64,000 nt of DNA, taken from Collinsella aerofaciens. Its GTDB lineage: Bacteria > Actinomycetota > Coriobacteriia > Coriobacteriales > Coriobacteriaceae. The notes beneath the pieces are model-generated. The model had not been told where the DNA came from and searched no databases. It saw only the letters and a program-made list of their open reading frames with translations. The DNA is taken from NCBI RefSeq assembly GCF_005845035.1, contig NZ_SPFO01000003.1, forward strand, positions 62,001 through 126,000, in the 5' to 3' direction. Below are positions 24,922 to 33,573 of the stretch, one piece after another (position 1 is the stretch's first letter; each line of letters starts with the position of its first letter). A program made the translations under genes and the position numbers.

Positions 24922-26586
24922 GAGCGCCTGGGTCGAAGCGTCCTGCTCGGCCTTGGCGGCGTCGTCGTGGAAGGCAGGGGTAATCTGCTTGGCAAGCTGC
25001 TTGCCCAGCTCGACGCCCCACTGGTCGTAGGAATCGATGCCCCAGACCGTACCCTCGACAAACGTGATGTGCTCGTACAGGGCAATGAGCTCACCAAGGG
25101 CAAACGGGGTCAGCGTGTCGCCGAAAATCGAGGTCGTCGGACGGTTGCCCTCAAAGCAACGAGCCGGGACGATCTGCTCGAGCGTGCCCTCGGCGCGCAC
25201 CTCATCGGCCGTCTTGCCAAAGGCGAGCGCCTTGGTCTGGGCCAGGAAGTTGCCCAGGAACAGCTCGTGGACATCCTGGCCGCTGTCGGTTGCGGGGTTG
25301 GCAGTGTTGGCGAAAGCGATAAAGTCGGCCGGGACCACCACGGTGCCCTGGTGCAGCAGCTGGTAGAAGGCGTGCTGACCGTTGGTGCCGGGCTCGCCCC
25401 AGAAGATCTCACCGGTGTCGGAGGTCACAGCGCTACCGTCCCAGCGGACATGCTTGCCGTTGGACTCCATGGTGAGCTGCTGCAGGTAGGCCGGGAAACG
25501 GTGCAGGTACTGGCAATACGGCAGCACGGCGTGGCTCTTGGAACCGAAGAAGTTGACGTACCAGACGTTGAGCAGGCCCATCAGCGCGACGGCGTTGTTC
25601 TCGAGCGGGGTATTGCAGAAGTACTCGTCGATGGCGTGGAAGCCCTCGAGGAACTGCTGGAAGCGCTCGGGGCCGAGCACGACGATCAGCGACAAGCCCA
25701 CGGCGGAGTCGACGGAGTAGCGGCCGCCGACCCAGTTCCAGAAACCAAAAGCGTTAGCGGGGTCAATGCCAAAGGCCTCGACCTTCTCGAGTGCGGTGGA
25801 GACAGCGACGAAGTGCTTGGCCACGGCCTCGGCGTTCTGCTCATCGGAGCCGTCGATGGCGCCCTGAGCCTTGAGCTGCTCGAGCATCCAGGTCTTGACC
25901 TCACGAGCGTTGGTGAGGGTCTCGAGCGTGGTGAAGGTCTTGGAGACGATGATCACGAGCGTGGTCTCGGGATCCAAACCCTTGAGCTTCTCGGCCTGGT
26001 CGTTGGGGTCGATGTTGGAGATATAGCGGCAATCGATACCGGCGTCGGCATAGGGGCGCAGGGCCTCGTAAGCCATGACCGGGCCCAGGTCGGAGCCGCC
26101 AATGCCGATGGACACCAGGTGCTCGATCTTTTTGCCGGTAACGCCCTTCCACTCACCGGAGCGCACGCGCTCGGCAAAGGCGTACATGCGGTCGAGGACC
26201 TCGTGCACGTCGGCGACGACATCCTGGCCGTCGACGATGAGCTGGCCCTTCTCGCTTGCCGGGCGGCGCAGCGCGGTGTGCAGGACGGCGCGGTCCTCGG
26301 TGGTGTTGATGTGCTCGCCGGAGAACATGGCGTCGCGGCGCTCCTCGAGCTTCACCTCGCGGGCAAGATCGCACAGCAGCTTGACGGTCTCATCGGTCAC
26401 CAGGTTCTTGGACAGGTCGAAGTGCAGGTCACCGGCGTCAAAGCTCAGCTTGTTCACGCGCTCCGCATCGGCAGCGAACCATGCCTTAAGGTCGATACCC
26501 TCGGCCTCGAGCTTCTCCTGATGGGCCTCGAGCGCCTTCCAAGCGGCGGTCGACGTAGCGTCGATAGGTGCGGCAACAGTTGCCAT
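24892..26586 (-). CDS. pgi: glucose-6-phosphate isomerase
   Basis: Interconverts glucose 6-phosphate and fructose 6-phosphate. From the ATG at 26586 (site GAGGAGG) it is 564 residues, the long bacterial form. Signatures include [29 protein letters not shown], the [12 protein letters not shown] block, and the C-terminal [15 protein letters not shown] with catalytic lysine nearby. The gene is intact, but its last ten codons are duplicated 3.5 kb downstream beyond the island. Confidence 0.95.
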   Translation of the reverse strand: MATVAAPIDATSTAAWKALEAHQEKLEAEGIDLKAWFAADAERVNKLSFDAGDLHFDLSKNLVTDETVKLLCDLAREVKLEERRDAMFSGEHINTTEDRAVLHTALRRPASEKGQLIVDGQDVVADVHEVLDRMYAFAERVRSGEWKGVTGKKIEHLVSIGIGGSDLGPVMAYEALRPYADAGIDCRYISNIDPNDQAEKLKGLDPETTLVIIVSKTFTTLETLTNAREVKTWMLEQLKAQGAIDGSDEQNAEAVAKHFVAVSTALEKVEAFGIDPANAFGFWNWVGGRYSVDSAVGLSLIVVLGPERFQQFLEGFHAIDEYFCNTPLENNAVALMGLLNVWYVNFFGSKSHAVLPYCQYLHRFPAYLQQLTMESNGKHVRWDGSAVTSDTGEIFWGEPGTNGQHAFYQLLHQGTVVVPADFIAFANTANPATDSGQDVHELFLGNFLAQTKALAFGKTADEVRAEGTLEQIVPARCFEGNRPTTSIFGDTLTPFALGELIALYEHITFVEGTVWGIDSYDQWGVELGKQLAKQITPAFHDDAAKAEQDASTQALIEFYRAHRK

Positions 26587-26716
26587 AAAGTCCTCCTCAA
26601 CATACGGGCGCATACCTCCATGCGCCCGGATAATCAGATAATCCTATTCTAGCGCAGGTCAAGACCGTAATCAGCGAGCGTTGCCAATCCGCCCCCAAAC
26701 GGCGACCGACCAAAAA

Positions 26717-26766
26717 GGGACAGGTTTATTTTGGCAGGTCAAACGCTTTACCTACCAAAAATAACC
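26717..26766. repeat. palindrome with GGGACAGG motif
   Basis: GGGACAGG begins at 26717. The 17-base arms 26723-26739 and 26750-26766 are inverted copies with a few mismatches. It lies just past the 3' end of the Fe-ADH-like gene. Confidence 0.5.
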
Positions 26767-26785
26767 CATCCATTTATGGCAGATA

Positions 26786-27310
26786 TTAGGCCGCGGCGCA
26801 CACGCTGCCGAGCAACTCGCGCAGAGGAGACCCAATGCCCTCAAGCAGTTCAGGAGCGATAATGGCAAAAACGGGAACTTCGCCGGCTCCCACGACGGCA
26901 GGCACCTTGCCCGCCGAGACAATACATCCATAAGGGACAAAACCGTCTTCGCCGGCATCGAGCGCCGCCATGCGACGCGCGAGTTCGCGTGCAAAGCCGG
27001 CAGTATCGGCATCGCCGATCGCAAGGACAAAGTCCACGCCTTCGTCGGTCGCCAGGGCCACGGCTTCGTCGATCAGCTCGTCTCCCCCGTCGCCCTCAAC
27101 CGAGCCGCGGCGAAAAAGCACGCGCTCGAGCAGAGCTCGATCAAGCGAGCCGAGCGCCGCCGAGACGAGCTCATCACGCGTATGCCTGTCACCGCCCAGC
27201 ACGACCAGCGCCTTGGTGCCGCCGTAGTGAGCGACCAATCGTCCACACCAGCGAGCCACGTCTCCATCCGCAACAAGGCGCGTCGGCATACCAAACCCAT
27301 AATTGACCAT
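26786..27310 (-). CDS. Fe-ADH/dehydroquinate-synthase-like N-terminal domain protein
   Basis: Resembles only the N-terminal, nucleotide-binding domain of iron-containing alcohol dehydrogenases of the butanol dehydrogenase type (NYGFGMPTRLV, then KALVVLGGD, then DFVLAIGDADTAGFARELA). The family's GGGS turn is replaced by GDAD and the metal-binding C-terminal domain is absent, so it is a standalone domain or a remnant. About 174 residues from the ATG at 27310, chosen because GGGAAAG precedes it; a longer start at 27361 lacks a ribosome site. Probably not an active dehydrogenase. Confidence 0.6.
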   Translation of the reverse strand: MVNYGFGMPTRLVADGDVARWCGRLVAHYGGTKALVVLGGDRHTRDELVSAALGSLDRALLERVLFRRGSVEGDGGDELIDEAVALATDEGVDFVLAIGDADTAGFARELARRMAALDAGEDGFVPYGCIVSAGKVPAVVGAGEVPVFAIIAPELLEGIGSPLRELLGSVCAAA

Positions 27311-27459
27311 CTTTCCCACAACCCTTCCGTGCGTATAGGCGGTATCAATCGTTAGGCTCATGCTACGAAGCGAGGTTTTCCGAGCTGTTTCGCGCTCTTT
27401 AGAGCTGCGTTAAAACACGATGCAGCCGCACGACCATACCTGCTAAAAAGGGACAGGTT

Positions 27460-27519
27460 TTGACGATGTCCGGATGAGCGGCTATTATCGAACATGTATT
27501 CGATAAGAACATGTGTTTG
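27460..27519 (+). promoter_or_regulatory. SOS-type promoter with two LexA-like boxes
   Basis: TTGACG (27460-27465) and TATTAT (27483-27488) are exactly 17 bp apart. CGAACATGTATTCG (27489-27502) matches the Gram-positive LexA box CGAACATATGTTCG at 12 of 14 bases and covers the expected start site. A second, weaker box lies at 27506-27519. Confidence 0.75.
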
Positions 27520-27531
27520 ATGGGAGGACGC

Positions 27532-29037
27532 GTGGGGCACGAGCGTCACACCTATATCTGCATCGACCTTAAGACGTTTTACGCCAGCGTCGAGTGCGTC
27601 GACCGCGGACTCGACCCACTCACTACGTGCCTGGTCGTTGCCGACGAATCGCGCGGACGCACGACCATCTGCCTCGCCATCACACAGGCCATGAAGGACC
27701 TCGGGATACGCAATCGCTGCCGTCTGTTCGAAATTCCCGACGGCATCGACTACATCAAGGCCGTACCGCGCATGCAGCACTACATGGAGGTGTCGGCGCA
27801 AATCTACGGTATCTATCTGGAATACGTGAGTCCGCAAGACGTTCACGTCTACTCAATTGACGAGTGCTTTATCGACGTGACACCCTATCTGGACCTCTAT
27901 CACACCGATGCGGAAGGCTTCGCCTGCATGTTGCGCGACGAGGTCCTCGCGCGCACCGGCATCACGGCGACGGTCGGCATCGGCCCCAACCTATTCCAGG
28001 CCAAGGTAGCGCTCGATATCACCGCCAAGCACGTACCCAGCCGCATCGGCATACTCGACGACGAGACCTTTCACGAGGAGATCTGGCCCCATCGTCCCAT
28101 CACCGATATCTGGGGTATCGGTCCCGGCGTGGCGGCCCGCCTCGAAAAGTACGGCGTCTACGACCTGATGGGCGTCGCCGCGCTCGATGAAAACCTGCTT
28201 TACGACGAGCTCGGCGTCAATGCCGAATATCTTATCGACCACGCCTTCGGGCGCGAGCCAACAACCATCGCCGATATCCAAGCCTATCGCCCGCAAGCAA
28301 CCTCAACTACCACAGGACAGGTGCTCTCGAAGGGCTATGCCTACGAACAGGCCTACACCGTCTTGCGCGAGATGGTCGATGCCGCCGTGCTGGATTTGAT
28401 CGACAAACACGTGGTGTGCGACAGCATCTCGCTCTTTGTGGGCTATGCAAGCGAACGCGCCGACATACGCCGCCTCGACGCCAGCGGTACAGCACAATAT
28501 GTGGACGGATGCGGACACCTGCGCTCGAGCACGTCGAGTATCGAACCCACCGCAACCGCCGGTCCCGAGCTCGCGCCCCGTGCGCCCAAGCCCGTCCAGC
28601 GCGATGATGAACGGCGTCGCCTGGTGCGCGAAGCGCAGGCAATCGACGGCATCTTTGTGGGAGAGCATGGCGGCAAACCGCGCGGTGGCTATGCCGCACT
28701 CTTTGCGCACTCCAACGCCTCGCGAAAGCTGCCCGAGCGTACCAATTCGTTCAAGAAGATCATGGGCTATTTCGATGAGCTCTGGGCGCAGACTGTCGAT
28801 CCCAAACGACCGGTCAAGCGCATCAATCTGGGATTTGGCAACCTCATGCCCGAGGAATTTGCCACCATCGATCTGTTCAGCGATATCGAGGCCGATGAGC
28901 GCGAGCGCGACCTGGCACGCGCCGTGCTGGCCGTGAAAGGCAAATACGGCAAGAACGCGCTGGTTAAGGGGCTGAGCTTTACCGCCGGCGCCACCGCGCG
29001 CGAACGCAACGATCAGGTAGGAGGACATCGTGCCTAA
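27532..29037 (+). CDS. Y-family DNA polymerase (UvrX/UmuC-like)
   Basis: Translesion DNA polymerase. From the GTG at 27532 (site GGGAGG) it is 501 residues. Catalytic carboxylates are Asp12 in CIDLKTFYASVE and Asp110/Glu111 in VYSIDECFID. The helix-hairpin-helix region reads DIWGIGPGVAARLEKYGV. The C-terminal half has a long insertion (about 310-375) before a second conserved region, typical of UvrX-like polymerases of Firmicutes. It overlaps the YolD-like gene by 8 bases and lies directly downstream of LexA-like boxes, so it is probably damage-inducible. Confidence 0.9.
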   Translation: MGHERHTYICIDLKTFYASVECVDRGLDPLTTCLVVADESRGRTTICLAITQAMKDLGIRNRCRLFEIPDGIDYIKAVPRMQHYMEVSAQIYGIYLEYVSPQDVHVYSIDECFIDVTPYLDLYHTDAEGFACMLRDEVLARTGITATVGIGPNLFQAKVALDITAKHVPSRIGILDDETFHEEIWPHRPITDIWGIGPGVAARLEKYGVYDLMGVAALDENLLYDELGVNAEYLIDHAFGREPTTIADIQAYRPQATSTTTGQVLSKGYAYEQAYTVLREMVDAAVLDLIDKHVVCDSISLFVGYASERADIRRLDASGTAQYVDGCGHLRSSTSSIEPTATAGPELAPRAPKPVQRDDERRRLVREAQAIDGIFVGEHGGKPRGGYAALFAHSNASRKLPERTNSFKKIMGYFDELWAQTVDPKRPVKRINLGFGNLMPEEFATIDLFSDIEADERERDLARAVLAVKGKYGKNALVKGLSFTAGATARERNDQVGGHRA

Positions 29038-29455
29038 GTCCCGACAACAGCCGATGCGGCCACCGACACCTTTTGAACGCCTAGCGGACCCCGAGGGAAG
29101 ACGTCGCTCCGCCGACCCAAAGCTCACCGCCAACGGCACCGTCCGTGCCGGCCGTGCCGCGCAGTTTATGCCCTTTGCCGCCCTCACGGGATACTACGAG
29201 CTCGTGCGTAAACAAGAGATCACCGCCGAGCCAAAATGCGAACTCACAGAAGAAAAAGCCCTCGAACTTTCGAAAAAGCTCGAGGGCCTCAAACGCGGCG
29301 ACCTGGTCCGCGTCACCTATTACGATACGTACGGCTATCGCTCCCGCACCGGTATCCTTGACGAGGTGCTCCCCGCCTTCAAGCTACTCAAGCTCCGAGA
29401 CATCGCCATCGACTTCGACGACATCCAAAACATTGAGCTACGCGGACGAGCCTAG
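29030..29455 (+). CDS. YolD-like protein
   Basis: YolD-domain partner found beside Y-family polymerases and thought to modulate them. 141 residues from a GTG at 29030 (site GGTAGGAGG). RAAQFMPFAALTGYYELVRKQE and the C-terminal RVTYYDTYGYRSRTGILDE are family traits. Overlaps the polymerase gene, so the two are co-translated. Confidence 0.85.
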   Translation: MPKSRQQPMRPPTPFERLADPEGRRRSADPKLTANGTVRAGRAAQFMPFAALTGYYELVRKQEITAEPKCELTEEKALELSKKLEGLKRGDLVRVTYYDTYGYRSRTGILDEVLPAFKLLKLRDIAIDFDDIQNIELRGRA

Positions 29456-29481
29456 ACAAGGACGCGCATCCAAGGCAAGGT

Positions 29482-29865
29482 CTACAGCGTCATGACGTAG
29501 TAACCCGCATCTCTCACGGCCGTCTCAAGGACACCGCGATCGATCGGCCGCTTGGAGCGCACGCGCGCTGTGTGGTTCGCGTACGTTACCGTAGCCCACA
29601 CACCATCCAGCGCATTGAGAGCATTGGCTACGTTCTGAGCGCAGCCGTCACAGCTCATGCCGCCGATGAGCAGCTCATCGCTATAGGGATAGTGCGATGC
29701 ATCGGTATCCACCACAACAACCTTTTTGGCCTTCTTACCGCTCGCGCCATCGCTGCAGCAGCTCTTTCCGTGTGTCGAAGCGACAATGCGACGCAGTCCA
29801 AAAAACATGCCGACGGCAATGACGGCCAACACGATGAGATTCGCAGGGTTGAGCAAGTCGCTCAT
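29482..29865 (-). CDS. membrane-anchored heavy-metal-associated domain protein
   Basis: One N-terminal transmembrane helix (about 7-25), a short cysteine-containing linker (GKSCCSDG), then an HMA domain with metal-binding GMSCDGC. 127 residues from the ATG at 29865 (site AAAGGGG). Probably binds or passes copper(I) at the inner face of the membrane. Upstream lies a CsoR-like operator. No copper ATPase is adjacent. Confidence 0.8.
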   Translation of the reverse strand: MSDLLNPANLIVLAVIAVGMFFGLRRIVASTHGKSCCSDGASGKKAKKVVVVDTDASHYPYSDELLIGGMSCDGCAQNVANALNALDGVWATVTYANHTARVRSKRPIDRGVLETAVRDAGYYVMTL

Positions 29866-29893
29866 GCGTTCCCCTTTCAAGTAGCACTATCTA

Positions 29894-29912
29894 GATACCC
29901 CCACGGGGTGTC
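29894..29912. promoter_or_regulatory. CsoR-like copper operator
   Basis: GATACCCC (29894-29901), a 3-base spacer and GGGGTGTC (29905-29912): an inverted repeat of the form bound by CsoR, 29 bases upstream of the HMA gene start. Confidence 0.6.
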
Positions 29913-29973
29913 CCCATCTTAACCCAAAATCGTGTCCGTTCGGTCAATTAGTTTCCCTCTTCAAACTTTTTTG

Positions 29974-30016
29974 TTGACCATGGCTTACTTTCGTGTATAA
30001 GTTTTCCTAGGCTAAC
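29974..30016 (+). promoter_or_regulatory. promoter and palindromic operator of the DUF3793-flavodoxin unit
   Basis: TTGACC (29974-29979) and TATAAG (29996-30001) with a 16-bp spacer. The palindrome GTTTTCCTAGGCTAAC (30001-30016) overlaps the -10 end and the start site; 12 of 16 positions are symmetrical. It recalls a partial DtxR/IdeR box. Confidence 0.55.
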
Positions 30017-30040
30017 AACTGAGGACCCGAAAGGAGCATC

Positions 30041-30745
30041 GTGACTCGAACCATTGACATCCCAACATACCAAACGGCTGTCGTGCGCAACTGCTCCCCT
30101 ACGCTCGCAGGTATCAAGCCGGCTTCGCTCTTTACCTATCCCGGCGTTTACGCCAACCAAAACGGAAAACCCGGCGCCGCCCATATCGAAGAGCGACGCT
30201 CTCGCCTGCTCGCCGTCATAGCCCAATGCAACCGCGAGCTCCAGCCACTCGGAATCCATATGAGCGTTTTGGTCTGGCGCCCCTGCGGAGCGCTCATCTA
30301 TGTGTATCGCCCTGCGGACCTCATGCGATACCTCTCCGACCCCCGTGCCACGACGGCGCTAGCCGCCGAAGGTTACGATGTCCACAACCTGCCCGCATCC
30401 CTGGTGCATCTCGCCGCGCGCATCACGTTGGCAAGCAGCAATGCCGCAGAAAGCGCCTATGACGGCAGCGTCTGCGCACTCGCGCGAAATAGGCACTGCG
30501 ATACGGGGTGCATATGCGAGTTCCCCCACGAAATTGGCTATTTTTTGGGCTATCCCTACGAAGATGTCCATCAGTTTATCGTCCAGCACGGCGAAAACTA
30601 TAAGGTCTTTGGCGCATGGAAGGTATACACAAACGTTGAGCAGGCGCTCACGACCTTCGATTCCTATCGCGCATGCACGCAATACCTTACCTACATCTAT
30701 CAACAGGGCTGCACCCTGGGACAACTTGTCCAGGCAACCCGATAG
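30041..30745 (+). CDS. DUF3793 family protein
   Basis: Member of DUF3793, found in anaerobes next to flavodoxin and iron-uptake genes; biochemical role unknown. 234 residues from a GTG at 30041 (site AAAGGAG). The C-terminal half has the family block CEFPHEIGYFLGYPYEDV followed by YKVFGAWKVY. Cysteine-containing loop CDTGCICE. Same unit as the flavodoxin 46 bases downstream. Confidence 0.8.
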   Translation: MTRTIDIPTYQTAVVRNCSPTLAGIKPASLFTYPGVYANQNGKPGAAHIEERRSRLLAVIAQCNRELQPLGIHMSVLVWRPCGALIYVYRPADLMRYLSDPRATTALAAEGYDVHNLPASLVHLAARITLASSNAAESAYDGSVCALARNRHCDTGCICEFPHEIGYFLGYPYEDVHQFIVQHGENYKVFGAWKVYTNVEQALTTFDSYRACTQYLTYIYQQGCTLGQLVQATR

Positions 30746-30791
30746 AGCATACAAGACGCGGCCGCACGCCGCACAACCGAAAGGAAAACAT

Positions 30792-31211
30792 ATGAGCAAG
30801 ATCGCCGTCGTCTACTGGAGCGGTACAGGCAACACCGAGGCCATGGCAAACTTCGTTGCCGAGGGCGCAACCGGTGCCGGCGCCGAGGCAGAGGTCATTT
30901 CCTGCGCCGACTTCTCCGCAGACAAGGCCGCCAGCTATGACGCCATTGCCTTCGGCTGCCCCGCCATGGGTTCCGAGGAGCTTGAGTATGACGAGTTCCA
31001 GCCTATGTGGGACGAGGTCAAGGAGACCCTCGGCGACAAGAAGGTCGTCCTCTTTGGCTCTTATTCGTGGGCCGAGGGCGAGTGGATGGACAACTGGAAG
31101 GCCGATGCCGACGAGGCGGGCGTCAACGTCGTCGATTCCGTCATTTGCTACGATGCGCCCGATGATGAGGGCGAGACCGCTTGCAAGGCCCTCGGAGCCG
31201 AGCTCGCGTAA
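30792..31211 (+). CDS. short-chain flavodoxin
   Basis: FMN electron carrier that can replace ferredoxin under iron limitation. FMN phosphate loop WSGTGNTEAMA (about 9-19), the LFGSYSWAEGEWMDNW segment that packs on the isoalloxazine, and 139 residues in all. Start at 30792 behind AAAGGAAAA. Second gene of the DUF3793 unit; terminator 53 bases after the stop. Confidence 0.92.
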   Translation: MSKIAVVYWSGTGNTEAMANFVAEGATGAGAEAEVISCADFSADKAASYDAIAFGCPAMGSEELEYDEFQPMWDEVKETLGDKKVVLFGSYSWAEGEWMDNWKADADEAGVNVVDSVICYDAPDDEGETACKALGAELA

Positions 31212-31264
31212 CGAACCCAGGACCTCCAAAAGAGCCTGCATCAAAGCGCATCCTCATCCCTACA

Positions 31265-31304
31265 AAAGAGCGGGGGCTGGATTCAAGTCCAGCCCCCGCT
31301 CTTT
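31265..31304. terminator. bidirectional terminator
   Basis: 17-bp arms (31265-31281 with 31288-31304) whose AAAGAG and CTCTTT ends give a T-run on both strands. Lies between convergent flavodoxin and glnQ-like genes. Confidence 0.88.
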
Positions 31305-31328
31305 AGTAACGGCAGTTACATCAACCGG

Positions 31329-32081
31329 CTACGAGATATTGCCCAAGAACGCCTTGGTGCGTTCGCTCTTGGGATGGTCGAAGACCTCGCTCGGCGTGCC
31401 CTCTTCCACGATAACGCCACCGTCCATAAAGACGACGCGGTCGGCGACGTCGCGGGCAAAGCCCATCTCGTGCGTCACGACGATCATGGTCATGCCATCG
31501 CGTGCCAGGTCGCGCATGACGCCCAGAACGTCGCGGACAAGCTCGGGGTCAAGCGCCGACGTGGCCTCGTCAAAGAGCATGACGTGCGGGTTCATCGACA
31601 GGGCGCGGGCGATGGCAACGCGCTGCTGCTGGCCGCCCGAAAGCTGACTCGGCATAAAATCGATGCGCTCGGCCAGACCGACCTTGGTGAGCTCCTCGAC
31701 GGCGATCTTCTCGGCCTCTTCCTTGCTGCGCTTGAGCACCTTTTGCTGCGCAAGCATGACGTTCTTTTTGACCGACAGGTGCGGGAACAGGTTGAACTGC
31801 TGAAAAACCATGCCCAGGTGCGTGCGCACTTTGTTGAGGTCGACACCCTTGGCGCACACATCCACGCCCTCAACGATAATCGAGCCGCTCGTGGGATGCT
31901 CCAGACGATTAATGCAGCGAAGCATCGTCGACTTACCCGAGCCCGAGGGACCCAGAACTACGACGACCTCGCCCTTGTGCACATCCAGATCGATATCGCG
32001 CAGGACCACGTTGTCGCCAAAGGCCTTCTGGAGGTTCTTGATACTGACGACGACCTCGTTCGAGTTATTGGTTTCGCTCAT
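31329..32081 (-). CDS. glnQ: polar amino-acid ABC transporter, ATP-binding protein
   Basis: ATPase subunit of a HisP/GlnQ-type importer. Walker [11 protein letters not shown]-loop FQQFNLFPH, signature LSGGQQQR, Walker [14 protein letters not shown]-loop VTHEMGF. 250 residues. Begins 12 bases after the permease gene, site AAGGAGG. Substrate is a polar amino acid, glutamine or glutamate by family habit, but not provable. Confidence 0.92.
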   Translation of the reverse strand: MSETNNSNEVVVSIKNLQKAFGDNVVLRDIDLDVHKGEVVVVLGPSGSGKSTMLRCINRLEHPTSGSIIVEGVDVCAKGVDLNKVRTHLGMVFQQFNLFPHLSVKKNVMLAQQKVLKRSKEEAEKIAVEELTKVGLAERIDFMPSQLSGGQQQRVAIARALSMNPHVMLFDEATSALDPELVRDVLGVMRDLARDGMTMIVVTHEMGFARDVADRVVFMDGGVIVEEGTPSEVFDHPKSERTKAFLGNIS

Positions 32082-32093
32082 GATAGGACCTCC

Positions 32094-33455
32094 TTACAGA
32101 CCGGCGATGTGATCGGCAGGCGTCGCGACAACCTGTCCGGCGCTCTTGGCGGGACGCTTCTTCTTGGTCTCGGTCGTGCCCAAAAGCCTCGCCTCAAGAC
32201 CGCTCACCAAGCGAGCGAGCGGCAGGGTGATGACCAGATAGAACAGGGCGGCAACCACGTACGGTGTAATGGAGCCCGTCGTGGCCACGATGGTACGGGC
32301 GTTCATGACGATCTCGACCACGCCCACGGCCGCAAGCAGCGACGTATCCTTGTAAAGCAGGATGAACTCACTGGTCAACGTAGGCAGGACATTACGGAAC
32401 GTCTGCGGAATCATAACGTAGAGCAGCGTCTGGAACGCGTTCATGCCCAGAGAACGAGCGGCCTCGTTTTGGCCCTTGGGGATCGACTGAATACCGGCGC
32501 GGAAGATCTCACACAGGTAGGCAGACGAGTTCATGGCCATGACGATGACGCCCAGGACATAATCGTCTACCTTGACGCCGGCGAGCGGCAGACCGAAGAA
32601 CGCGATATAGATCTGCAGGAACGCCGGCGTACCGCGAATGATATTCACGTAGATGCCGGCGAGGCAGCGCAGGATGCGCGACTTGGAGATGCGCATGAGC
32701 GACAGGGCGAAACCGAAGGGAATTGCCAGCGGAAACGCCACAAGCACGATCGAAAGCGACATGAGGAAGCCCTTGAAGACGATCGGCAGGCTCTGGACCA
32801 AAATGACCGGGTTCAGGAACAGGCGCAGGAACATATTGGAGTTCCACGCCTCGACCCACGGCTGCTCTTTAAGGTCGGCCAGGAAGTTATCGAAGGCCGT
32901 CACGCCCTTGATCTCCACCGGCGGAATCTTGGAGATCTTCTTGGTCGACCCGTCAGCGAGCGTATAGGTACCGCTAAAGGCCTCGTCGCCGCCCTCGACG
33001 GGGAAGGTCACGCCGTAGACCTCGACGCGGAAATAGCCGCCAGCGGGCGCCGTCTCGCCAAAGTCGATCTTGAGCGTCTGGCCGTCGACCTTACACGTAG
33101 GCTTCATGGGCGTACGGTCCATGAGGTCATCGCCCGAAAGCATCGTCAGGCGCGTGTCGTCCGCGCCAAAGGTCGTGCCATCGGCAAATGTCAGCGAAAG
33201 ACCGCTCAGCTCCTCGTCGGCATCGGCCTGAACTTCCCAAGTGATGCGCGTCTCGGTGCCGCCGACCACATCGCTACCCGAACCGGTATTGGGTCGGGCG
33301 GTAATCTTTGCGGTCTCAAGCGCCTGGGCGGTCGTGGGCACGCAGGCCCCCGCGCATACCAGGGCGAGCGCCACAGCCAGGGCACAGGCCAGCTTTTGGA
33401 GCATCGAGGGCAGTGGAAAACGCTGCTCCGCGGCCCCTTTGTTCAGTCGAGACAA
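32094..33455 (-). CDS. amino-acid ABC permease with secreted N-terminal domain
   Basis: The C-terminal 230 residues are a HisM/GlnP-type permease with the EAA loop NEAARSLGMNAFQTLLYVM and several membrane helices. Ahead of them sit a signal peptide (KLACALAVALALVCAGA) and about 150 residues of beta-rich extracytoplasmic sequence (KITARPNTGSGSDVVGG...), an unusual addition. The start is taken as TTG at 33455, with AGGAA five bases upstream; an ATG at 33404 lacks a ribosome site. About 453 residues. Middle gene of SBP-permease-ATPase. Confidence 0.85.
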   Translation of the reverse strand: MSRLNKGAAEQRFPLPSMLQKLACALAVALALVCAGACVPTTAQALETAKITARPNTGSGSDVVGGTETRITWEVQADADEELSGLSLTFADGTTFGADDTRLTMLSGDDLMDRTPMKPTCKVDGQTLKIDFGETAPAGGYFRVEVYGVTFPVEGGDEAFSGTYTLADGSTKKISKIPPVEIKGVTAFDNFLADLKEQPWVEAWNSNMFLRLFLNPVILVQSLPIVFKGFLMSLSIVLVAFPLAIPFGFALSLMRISKSRILRCLAGIYVNIIRGTPAFLQIYIAFFGLPLAGVKVDDYVLGVIVMAMNSSAYLCEIFRAGIQSIPKGQNEAARSLGMNAFQTLLYVMIPQTFRNVLPTLTSEFILLYKDTSLLAAVGVVEIVMNARTIVATTGSITPYVVAALFYLVITLPLARLVSGLEARLLGTTETKKKRPAKSAGQVVATPADHIAGL

Positions 33456-33523
33456 GGTGGTTCCTATCGTAGAAGTTGCCGGCAAAACGAGACGGAAACG
33501 CTCTCCGTCAAGAGAAGCGCAAA

Positions 33524-33551
33524 GGCCCTTCCCGCCAAAACGGAAAGGGCC
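33524..33551 (-). terminator. hairpin between SBP and permease genes
   Basis: GGCCCTTCCCG pairs with CGGAAAGGGCC, 22 bases after the SBP stop, with a weak T-rich tail. Probably a partial terminator letting the binding protein be made in excess. Confidence 0.6.
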
Positions 33552-33573
33552 CGCGCGCAATCAAGTAGCTATT

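Noticed and set aside
24901-26652. 583-codon plus-strand open frame opposite pgi
   Set aside because: pgi on the other strand shows all family motifs; the antisense reading shows none.
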